A stretch of DNA of 64,000 nucleotides, from NCBI RefSeq assembly GCF_022919135.1, contig NZ_CP095049.1, positions 3,600,501-3,664,500 on the forward strand, written 5' to 3'. This document shows, in pieces, positions 16,544-23,658 of this stretch. Position 1 is the first letter of the stretch. Each line of letters opens with the position of its first letter. The translations under genes were made by a program, and so were the position numbers. The notes beneath the pieces are model-generated. The model worked only from the letters and a program-made list of their open reading frames with translations, had not been told where the DNA came from and searched no databases. This DNA comes from Hymenobacter cellulosivorans. GTDB taxonomy: Bacteria; Bacteroidota; Bacteroidia; Cytophagales; Hymenobacteraceae.

Positions 16544-18427
16544 ATGATCCGCTCGATTCCCGCCAGCCTCCTCCTGCTACTCAGCGCACTGACCATGCCG
16601 GCCCGCGCCGCCGACATCTGGGTGGCCCCCAATGGCTCCGACCGCAACCCCGGCACCGCCGCCCAGCCCCTGGCTACCTTGACCATGGCCCTGCGCCAGG
16701 CCCGCGACCTGCGCCGTTTGCGCGACGCCTCGGTGCAGAACGGGGTGCATATCTGGGTGAAAGGCGGCGAGTATCGGCTAGCGGAGCCCTGGCTGTTTCG
16801 GCCCGAAGACGCCGGCACCGCCAGCAGTCCAACCATTATCGAAGCCGCGCCCGGGGAGCAGCCGGTACTGAGCGGCGGCATGTCGGTGACGGGCTGGAAG
16901 AAAGCAGCGGCAGCCGTGCCCGGCCTGCCCAAGGTAGCGCAGGGGCAGCTGTGGGTGGCCGATGCGCCTCTGCTGGCCGGCCGTACCTTTGATTTTCGCC
17001 AGCTCTGGGTAAACGGCCGCAAGGCCATCCGCGCCCGCACGCCCAACAACGACCAGCTGCCCCGCCTGCTGCGTTGGGACACCAACAAACGCGAAGCCTG
17101 GATTCCGGCCGCCGCGCTGGGTGGGGTGAAGCAGCCGGGCCAGCTGGAAATGGTGCTGCACCAGATGTGGGCCGTCAACGTGCTGCGGGTGAAGTCGGTA
17201 GTGGCGCAGGGCAAGGAAGCCCGCGTGACCTTCCACGAGCCCGAAAGCCGCATTCAGTTCGAGCACCCCTGGCCCCGGCCCATCATCGACGGCAAAAACG
17301 GCAGCTCGGCCTTCTACCTGACCAACGCCGTGGAGCTGCTGGATAAGCCCGGCGAGTGGTTTTACGATGCCGCCCGCGGGCAGCTACTCTACTGGCCACG
17401 CCCCGGCGAAAACCTGAGCACCGCGCAGGTGATAGTCCCCGCCCTCGAGACCCTGGTGCGCGTGTCGGGCTCACTTGACCAGCCAGTCAGCTACGTGCAG
17501 TTCCGGGGCCTGACTTTCGCCTATACTACCTGGCTGCGGCCCTCCGAGCAGGGCCACGTACCGCTGCAGGCCGGCTTGTTTATGCTCGATGCCTACTCCT
17601 TGAAAACGCCCGGCACTCCCGACAAGAAAGACCTCGAAAACCAGGCCTGGCTGGGCCGCCCGTCCGCTGCCGTGGAGCTGAGCGGGGCCCACCATACCAG
17701 CTTCACGCGCTGCCGCTTCGAGCATCTGGCCTCTGCCGGGCTCGACTACCGGAGTGGCACCCACGACGACGCCGTGACGGGCTGCACTTTCCGCGACATT
17801 GCCGGCAACGGCCTGCAAATGGGCAAGTTCTCCGACGAAGGCACCGAAACCCACCTGCCTTACAACCCCATCGACCCGCGGGAAATCTGCACCAACGAGG
17901 TGGTGGAAAACAACCTGCTGACCGACTGCGGCAACGAGGACTGGGGCTGCGTGGGCATAGCCGCCGGCTACGTGCGCCAGACTACCATTCGCCACAACGA
18001 AATCAGCCAAGTGCCCTACACCGGTATTAGCCTGGGCTGGGGCTGGACCAAAACGGCCAACGCCATGCACGATAACCGCTTGACCGGTAATTACATCCAC
18101 CACTATGCCCAGCACACCTACGACGTGGCCGGCATCTACACGCTGTCGGCCCAGCCCGGCACCGTCATCAGTGAAAACCGGGTGGAGGAAATTGGGCACG
18201 CGCCCTACGTGCACGACCCGGACCACTGGTTTTACCTCTACCTCGACGAGGGCTCCTCCGGCATTACGGTGCAGGACAACTGGTGCCCGGCCGAGAAATT
18301 TCTGGCCAATGCCAACGGCCCAAACAACGTCTGGAAAAACAACGGGCCGATGGTGTCCGACGCCATTAAGCAGGCCGCCGGCCTGGAGCCCGCCTACCAC
18401 GACCTGCGCGCTACTGCCGGCAAGTAA
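16544..18427 (+). CDS. GH141-like right-handed beta-helix glycosidase, secreted
   Basis: The 627-residue protein starts at ATG 16544 with a good signal peptide (cleavage after MPARA). IWVAPNGSDRNPGTAAQPLATLTMALRQAR is the typical opening of right-handed parallel beta-helix enzymes. Repeated coils such as CRFEHLASAGLDYRSG, CTFRDIAGNGLQMG and VENNLLTDCGNEDWGCVGIAAGY follow. An inserted beta domain near residues 120-270 matches the GH141 architecture, known from Bacteroides RG-II alpha-fucosidase and from a xylanase. GH141 is the best fit, but other beta-helix families (GH120, PL) remain possible. It follows a palindrome-rich 138-bp gap. Confidence 0.78.
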   Translation: MIRSIPASLLLLLSALTMPARAADIWVAPNGSDRNPGTAAQPLATLTMALRQARDLRRLRDASVQNGVHIWVKGGEYRLAEPWLFRPEDAGTASSPTIIEAAPGEQPVLSGGMSVTGWKKAAAAVPGLPKVAQGQLWVADAPLLAGRTFDFRQLWVNGRKAIRARTPNNDQLPRLLRWDTNKREAWIPAAALGGVKQPGQLEMVLHQMWAVNVLRVKSVVAQGKEARVTFHEPESRIQFEHPWPRPIIDGKNGSSAFYLTNAVELLDKPGEWFYDAARGQLLYWPRPGENLSTAQVIVPALETLVRVSGSLDQPVSYVQFRGLTFAYTTWLRPSEQGHVPLQAGLFMLDAYSLKTPGTPDKKDLENQAWLGRPSAAVELSGAHHTSFTRCRFEHLASAGLDYRSGTHDDAVTGCTFRDIAGNGLQMGKFSDEGTETHLPYNPIDPREICTNEVVENNLLTDCGNEDWGCVGIAAGYVRQTTIRHNEISQVPYTGISLGWGWTKTANAMHDNRLTGNYIHHYAQHTYDVAGIYTLSAQPGTVISENRVEEIGHAPYVHDPDHWFYLYLDEGSSGITVQDNWCPAEKFLANANGPNNVWKNNGPMVSDAIKQAAGLEPAYHDLRATAGK

Positions 18428-18493
18428 AGCCCTGAAGCTTGGCTTTGGACCACCGGTCATAACGGTCAGCAAAATATTACTTAACCCTACCTT

Positions 18494-20677
18494 ATGCTGA
18501 ATTCCCGCCTAAACCGCATTGCTTTCGTCGTGGCCCTGGCGCTGGGTGGGCAAGTACGGGCCCAGCAGGCCGCCAAAGCCACCTGGATCTGGTACCCGGG
18601 CGACTATGAAATCTGGCTTAGCAACCAGATGCAAAACCGCCGCACCGAGCGCGGCTCGTTTTTTCCGCCCTTCTGGCGCCTCGACAGCCACTACCCGCTC
18701 ATCGACTTTCACCAGGACTTTGACCTGAAGCAGGCCGAGGAGGTGGAGCTGCGTGCCGAGGGCCAGTACAACGTCAAACTCGACGGCAAGCTCATCACCG
18801 GCTACCCCACGCGCCTGACGGTGCCCGCGGGCAAGCACCGGCTCAATATCAAAGTCTACAACCAGCAGCACGTACCGGCGGTGTTCGTGCAGGGCAAAAC
18901 CATCGAGACGGATGGCAAGTGGCTGGTGACCTACGAGGACAAGGAGTGGATTGACGCCTCGGGCAAGGTGTCGGATCAGTCGGGCACCACCTGGCTGACG
19001 GCCGGGAGCTGGAACTTCGACGAGGCCCAGGCGCTGCCCTCGGCCTTCAAGCTCAAAACCGAGCCGCGGCGGGCCGCCAAGGTCACGCGCAACGCCGACG
19101 GCAGCCTGCTGGTGGATTTCGGGCGCGAAACCTTCGGCTACGTGCGCCTGCACGGGCTGCAAGGGCAGGGGCCGACGACCCTGTACTTCGGCGAGTCGAA
19201 GGAGGAGGCGCTGAGCGTGGAAGGCTGCGAGACGCTAGAGCGCCTGGAGGTAAACCAACCGCAGAAGGCCGACAAGCTCACGACGCTGACCAAGGCCTTC
19301 CGCTTCGTGAACATCCGGCCGGAAAAGGGCGTGACCGTGGATTCAGTGTCCATGCTCTACGAGTACGCGCCGCTAACGGAGCGGGGGCGGTTCCGGTGCT
19401 CGGATGAGCAGCTCAACAAGATCTGGGACGTGGCCGCCTACACCATGCAGCTGACGAGCCGGGAGTTTTTCATCGACGGCATCAAGCGGGATAGATGGGT
19501 GTGGTCGGGCGACGCCTACCAGAGCTACCTGATGAACTACTACCTGTACTTCGACACGCCGACGGTGAACCGCACCACCTTCGCTTTGCGCGGCAAGGAC
19601 CCGGTGACCAGCCACGTGAACACCATCATGGACTACACCTTCTACTGGTTTATCGGCATCTACGACGCCTACCAGTACACCGGCGACAAAACCGTGGTGC
19701 AGCAGCTCTACCCGCGCATGCAAAGCCTGATGGACTACTGCCTGAGCCGGCGCAACCAGGACGGCTACATGGAAGGCCTGGCCGGCGACTGGGTGTTCAT
19801 CGACTGGGCTGAGGGCCTGAGCAAAAAGGGCGAAGTCAGCTTTGAGCAGCTGCTCTTGTGCCGCAGCCTGGAAAGCATGGCTTTGTGCGCCAACGTGGTA
19901 GGCGACCAGGCCGGCGCCCGGAAGTACCAGCAGCTGGCCGCTGATCTGAAAGCCAAGATTTTCGCCACCTACTGGAACCCCGCCAAGGGCGCCCTGGTGC
20001 ACAGCCGCGTCAACGGCCATCCCACCGACAACGTGACGCGCTACGCCAACATGTTCGCCATCTTCTTCGACTACCTCAGCCAGGAGCAGGAGCAGCAGGT
20101 GAAAAAATCAGTGCTGCTGAACCCGCAGGTGGCCAAAATCACCACGCCCTACATGCGCTTCTACGAGCTGGAAGCCCTCTGTGCCCTGGGCGAGCAGCCC
20201 TACGTGCTCAAGGAAATGAAGAACTATTGGGGCGGCATGCTCAGCGAAGGCGCCACCGCGTTCTGGGAAGAATACGACCCCGCGAAGAAGGGCACCGAGA
20301 ACCTTTCCATGTACGGCCGGCCCTTCGGCAAAAGCCTCTGCCACGCCTGGGGCGCCAGCCCGATCTACCTGCTGGGTAAGTACTACCTGGGCGTCAAGCC
20401 TCTGTCGGCCGGCTACGCTACCTACGAAGTGGTGCCCACGCTCGGCGGCCTGCAGTGGATGGAAGGTTCGGTGCCCACGCCCCAGGGCGACATTGCCGTG
20501 CGCGCCACGCCCAAGGAATTGAAAGTAAAAGGCGCCAGTGGTACCGGTACGCTACGCTTTAAAAGCAAAAGCAAGCCCAGCGTCAAAGGCGCCAAAATCC
20601 AAGCGAAAGGAGGCGGGCAGTACGAGCTGCAGCTGCAGCCCGGCCGCGAGTACGTGGTACGGTATCAGGCCCTCTGA
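18494..20677 (+). CDS. GH78-like alpha-L-rhamnosidase, secreted
   Basis: The 727-residue protein has a signal peptide (cleavage after QVRA). An N-terminal sandwich holds WIWYPGDYEIWL. The (alpha/alpha)6 barrel follows with EFFIDGIKRDRWVWSGDAYQSYLMNYY, a variant of the GH78 catalytic loop in which DCPQRDERLGW is replaced by IDGIKRDRWVW. WEEYDPAKKGTENLSMYGRPFGKSLCHAWGASPIYLL completes the barrel, and a C-terminal beta domain ends the protein. It is shorter than the other two rhamnosidases here and probably prefers a different rhamnose linkage. It is the last gene of the + half; the following 108 bp hold a weak GACTGCG/CGCAGTC stem and no obvious terminator. Confidence 0.87.
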   Translation: MLNSRLNRIAFVVALALGGQVRAQQAAKATWIWYPGDYEIWLSNQMQNRRTERGSFFPPFWRLDSHYPLIDFHQDFDLKQAEEVELRAEGQYNVKLDGKLITGYPTRLTVPAGKHRLNIKVYNQQHVPAVFVQGKTIETDGKWLVTYEDKEWIDASGKVSDQSGTTWLTAGSWNFDEAQALPSAFKLKTEPRRAAKVTRNADGSLLVDFGRETFGYVRLHGLQGQGPTTLYFGESKEEALSVEGCETLERLEVNQPQKADKLTTLTKAFRFVNIRPEKGVTVDSVSMLYEYAPLTERGRFRCSDEQLNKIWDVAAYTMQLTSREFFIDGIKRDRWVWSGDAYQSYLMNYYLYFDTPTVNRTTFALRGKDPVTSHVNTIMDYTFYWFIGIYDAYQYTGDKTVVQQLYPRMQSLMDYCLSRRNQDGYMEGLAGDWVFIDWAEGLSKKGEVSFEQLLLCRSLESMALCANVVGDQAGARKYQQLAADLKAKIFATYWNPAKGALVHSRVNGHPTDNVTRYANMFAIFFDYLSQEQEQQVKKSVLLNPQVAKITTPYMRFYELEALCALGEQPYVLKEMKNYWGGMLSEGATAFWEEYDPAKKGTENLSMYGRPFGKSLCHAWGASPIYLLGKYYLGVKPLSAGYATYEVVPTLGGLQWMEGSVPTPQGDIAVRATPKELKVKGASGTGTLRFKSKSKPSVKGAKIQAKGGGQYELQLQPGREYVVRYQAL

Positions 20678-20774
20678 CAGAACAACGACTGCGTACGGCT
20701 GCGCAATCTTCTGCGCACTAGGGGCGCAGTCAACCCCCAGCTAGTTCTCCTGGTGAGAAAACCTTTTTCAGCTA

Positions 20775-20804
20775 TTGGGGTTTTGATACCAATCGGTATA
20801 TTTG
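20775..20804 (+). promoter_or_regulatory. tetR promoter (Bacteroidota type)
   Basis: TTG at 20775-20777 and TATATTTG at 20797-20804 are 19 bp apart. The latter fits the Bacteroidota -7 consensus TAnnTTTG exactly. The TetR operator overlaps the -7 box, so binding would block initiation. Confidence 0.65.
20786..20799. promoter_or_regulatory. TetR operator 1 (autoregulatory)
   Basis: ATACCAATCGGTAT is a near-perfect palindrome 27 bp before the tetR ATG. Its exact reverse complement lies upstream of the fabF-like gene at 21445-21458. The shared 14-mer is strong evidence for one repressor acting at both sites. Confidence 0.85.
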
Positions 20805-20825
20805 CCCCGTCTTCCACCCGCTACC

Positions 20826-21425
20826 ATGTCCAAAGCCGAGCGCACCCGCCAGTTCATCATCGAGCAGACCGCCCCGATTTTCAACAAGCAGGGCTACGTG
20901 GGTACCTCCCTCAACGACCTGACGGCCGCCACTGGCCTCACCAAGGGCGCCATCTACGGCAACTTCGAAAACAAGGAGGAAGTGGCCCTGGCCGCCTTCG
21001 ATTACAACCTGGGGCTGGTGCACGAAGGCCTGAACGCGGGCCTCTACAGCGCCGCCACCGTGCGCGAGAAGCTGCTGGCCATGCCCCGTTTCTACCGCGA
21101 GGCTTACCCGACGTTCTGCCAGCGCGGCGGCTGCCCGGTGCTCAATGCCGCCATCGAAACCGACGACGCGCCGCCCACGGCCTTACGCCAGCGGGTGCAA
21201 GACAGCCTGGCCCGCTGGCACCGCAACGTGGTGCGCCTCATCGAACAGGGCCAGCAGACCGGCGAGATTCAGCCCGCGGCTGAGGCGGGCCGCTACGCTA
21301 CTTTGTTTATTGCCCTGACCGAAGGCGGAATCATGGTGGCCAAAGCCACCGGCGACGCCAAGGCGCTCTACACCAGCCTGGCCCACATCGAGCAGCTCAT
21401 CGAAAAGGAGCTGGTGGTACGCTGA
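20826..21425 (+). CDS. TetR/AcrR family transcriptional regulator
   Basis: The 199-residue protein starts at ATG 20826. The N-terminal helix-turn-helix reads TRQFIIEQTAPIFNKQGYVGTSLNDLTAATGLTKGAIYGNFENKEEVALAAF, the canonical TetR domain. The C-terminal half is a ligand-binding helical bundle with a Cys pair region (FCQRGGCPVLNAAIETDD), as in the TetR_C_33/YcdC-like group. It lies between two copies of its probable operator and controls itself and the downstream ketosynthase and dehydrogenase genes. The inducer is unknown; an acyl or aldehyde compound would fit the regulated genes. Confidence 0.93.
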   Translation: MSKAERTRQFIIEQTAPIFNKQGYVGTSLNDLTAATGLTKGAIYGNFENKEEVALAAFDYNLGLVHEGLNAGLYSAATVREKLLAMPRFYREAYPTFCQRGGCPVLNAAIETDDAPPTALRQRVQDSLARWHRNVVRLIEQGQQTGEIQPAAEAGRYATLFIALTEGGIMVAKATGDAKALYTSLAHIEQLIEKELVVR

Positions 21426-21443
21426 CTTTTTTTTGCCTGTGAA

Positions 21444-21459
21444 TATACCGATTGGTATA
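21444..21459. promoter_or_regulatory. TetR operator 2 upstream of fabF-like gene
   Basis: TATACCGATTGGTATA contains the reverse complement of operator 1 (14 of 14 bases) and lies 23 bp before the fabF-like ATG. TTTG at 21432-21435 followed 20 bp later by TATAAAAT could be its promoter, but that -7 box is weak. Confidence 0.85.
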
Positions 21460-21482
21460 AAATTAACTCAACCTCTTTTCTC

Positions 21483-22736
21483 ATGCCTGAGCTAAAACGA
21501 GTGGTCATTACCGGCGTCGGGGCGCTGACGCCCATTGGAAACACAGCCGCAGCCTTCGGGCAGGCCCTGCGCGCGGGCGTCAGCGGGGCCGGGCCTATCA
21601 CCCGCTTTGATGCGGCCAAGTTCAAGACCCGCTTTGCCTGCGAAGTAAAGGGCTTTGAGCCGCTGAGCTTTTTCGAAAAGGCTGAGGCGCGCAAGTATGA
21701 CCTGTTTACCCAGTACGCGCTGGTAGCTGCCGACGAAGCCATTCGCCACGCCGGCCTCGAATTCGGGACGCTGAACCGCAACCGGATCGGCGTGATCTGG
21801 GGTTCGGGCGTGGGCGGACTGGGCACCGTACAGGAACAGTTGCTGGAGTTTGCCCGCGGCGACGGTACCCCGCGCTTCAATCCCTTTCTGGGCACCAAGA
21901 TGCTGGTTAACATTGCCGCTGGACTGATTTCCATCCGCTACGGGCTGCGCGGGCTGAACTTCACTACCGTTTCGGCCTGCGCCACCTCCACCACGGCTAT
22001 CATTGAGGCTTTTAACTACCTGCGCTGGGGCCAGGCCGATGTACTGATTGCGGGCGGTTCGGAAGCGGCTATTAATGAAGTCGGGGTGGGCAGCTACAAC
22101 GCTCTGCGCGCCCTTTCGACTCGCAATGACGACCCGGCCACTGCCTCCCGGCCCTTTGACCAGGCCCGCGACGGGTTCGTGGTAGGCGAGGGAGCCGGAG
22201 CCTTGGTGCTGGAAGAATACGAGCACGCCCGGCGGCGCGGAGCCACCATTCTAGCCGAAGTAGTTGGCGGAGGCATGGCCGCCGACGCCTACCACCTCAC
22301 TGGCACCCACCCCGAAGGCGAAGGCGCTTACCTGAGCATGCAGGCCGCCCTGGACGACGCCGGTCTGCACGCCGCCCAAATCGACTACCTGAACGCCCAT
22401 GCCACTTCTACCGGTCTGGGGGATGCTTCCGAGCTACAGGCCATAACGCGGGTATTCGGGCCGGCGCCCCACCTGCATATCAGCGCCACCAAATCCATGA
22501 CCGGCCACCTGTTGGGAGCAGCCGGGGCGGTGGAAGCCATTGCCTGCGTGCAGGCCGTGCAGGATGACGCAGTGCCGCCGACCATCAATACCCGGGAGCC
22601 CGAGGCCGAGTTTGCGCACCTGCAACTCACGCTGGGGCAGGCCGCTTACCGCCCCGTGTCCTACGCCATGAGCAATTCCTTTGGCTTTGGCGGGCACACG
22701 GCTACGCTCATCGTGCGCAAGTACCAGGGCCACTAA
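21483..22736 (+). CDS. fabF: Beta-ketoacyl-ACP synthase II (FabF-type)
   Basis: The 417-residue protein matches the length and motifs of FabF. It opens with KRVVITGVGALTPIG. The active-site Cys is in SACATS (about residue 166), with His in NAHATST (about 305) and His in SMTGHLLGAAG (about 340), and the C-terminal NSFGFGGH is present. It condenses malonyl-ACP with acyl-ACP. It probably is not the housekeeping copy, because it lies next to a TetR gene with its own operator, pairs with a lone SDR gene 62 bp downstream, and has no acpP partner. A role in modifying fatty acids under stress or in a small polyketide-like product is possible. Confidence 0.9.
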   Translation: MPELKRVVITGVGALTPIGNTAAAFGQALRAGVSGAGPITRFDAAKFKTRFACEVKGFEPLSFFEKAEARKYDLFTQYALVAADEAIRHAGLEFGTLNRNRIGVIWGSGVGGLGTVQEQLLEFARGDGTPRFNPFLGTKMLVNIAAGLISIRYGLRGLNFTTVSACATSTTAIIEAFNYLRWGQADVLIAGGSEAAINEVGVGSYNALRALSTRNDDPATASRPFDQARDGFVVGEGAGALVLEEYEHARRRGATILAEVVGGGMAADAYHLTGTHPEGEGAYLSMQAALDDAGLHAAQIDYLNAHATSTGLGDASELQAITRVFGPAPHLHISATKSMTGHLLGAAGAVEAIACVQAVQDDAVPPTINTREPEAEFAHLQLTLGQAAYRPVSYAMSNSFGFGGHTATLIVRKYQGH

Positions 22737-22798
22737 CGACTTCATTTTCCGGCTGCGGCCGGAGTTTTTCTTTCACTCATTTTCTTACCAACCTCGTC

Positions 22799-23563
22799 AT
22801 GAAAACCATCAATCACACGGCTCTTATTACCGGCGGCGGCTCGGGCATCGGGCTGGCTATTGCGCGTGTACTGAGCCAGCAGGGCAACCGCGTCATCATC
22901 ACCGGCCGCAACGAAGCGCGCCTGCAGCAGGCCGCCGCCGAGTTGCCCGGCGTCACGCCCATTGCCTGCGACGTAAACGACGCGGCGTCGGTGCGCCGGT
23001 TAGTAGAGCGGATCGAAGCTGAGTTTGGGGAATTGAGCCTGCTGGTCAATAATGCTGGGCACGCCGCGGCCTACGAGTTGCTGCCTGGGGCCGGGGCCCA
23101 CGCCATGGCCGAGGCCGAAATGCAAACCAACTACCTGGCTGTCGTCCGGCTGACTGAAGCCCTGTTGCCGGTGCTGCAGCGCCAGCCCGAGGCGGCGGTG
23201 GTAAACGTGTCGAGCATCGTGGCTTTCGTGCCCTCGGCCATCGTCCCGACCTATACGGCCAGCAAGGCGGCGCTGCATTCCTACACCCAGAGCCTGCGCC
23301 ACACCCTGAGCCAGCACCTGCCGGGCGTGAAGGTGTTTGAGCTGATGCCGCCGCTGGTGGATACCGAGTTTTCGGCCGTCATTGGTGGGGCTAATGGCAT
23401 TGCGCCCCGGCAGGTGGCCGAAGCCTTGCTGACGGCCCTGGAGCAGGACGTGTTCGAAATCCACGTGGGGCAAACTGCCGACCTCTACCGCCTCGCTCTG
23501 GCCAACCCGGCCCAGGCCTTTGCCGTGATGAACAGCAGGTTCCAGGCTGCCGGAGCCCACTAA
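22799..23563 (+). CDS. Short-chain dehydrogenase/reductase
   Basis: The 254-residue protein is a classical SDR. It has the NAD(P)-binding TGGGSGIG, the NNAG strand, catalytic Ser in VVNVSSIVAF and YTASK with Tyr and Lys. The C-terminal LMPPLVDTEF is typical of the DltE-like group. The substrate is unknown. It follows the ketosynthase by 62 bp on the same strand and is probably co-regulated by the TetR protein, which would suit reduction of a keto or aldehyde intermediate. It converges with the DUF5703 gene. Confidence 0.9.
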   Translation: MKTINHTALITGGGSGIGLAIARVLSQQGNRVIITGRNEARLQQAAAELPGVTPIACDVNDAASVRRLVERIEAEFGELSLLVNNAGHAAAYELLPGAGAHAMAEAEMQTNYLAVVRLTEALLPVLQRQPEAAVVNVSSIVAFVPSAIVPTYTASKAALHSYTQSLRHTLSQHLPGVKVFELMPPLVDTEFSAVIGGANGIAPRQVAEALLTALEQDVFEIHVGQTADLYRLALANPAQAFAVMNSRFQAAGAH

Positions 23564-23600
23564 GCTGCCGTCTTGCTGGTTGCGGGATGAGCAGGCATGA

Positions 23601-23643
23601 CGCGCTGGCTTCGGGAGCTACGCCAGCTCCTGAGGCCGGCGCG
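23601..23643. terminator. Bidirectional hairpin between convergent genes
   Basis: A 19-bp stem with a 5-nt loop (acgcc) ends in GGAGCT/AGCTCC at its apex. It has only three mismatches, all compatible with G-U pairing. It sits in the 95-bp gap between the SDR stop and the DUF5703 stop. It has no T-run, so termination is inferred from position. Confidence 0.55.
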
Positions 23644-23658
23644 TCGGTTGTGAACAGC

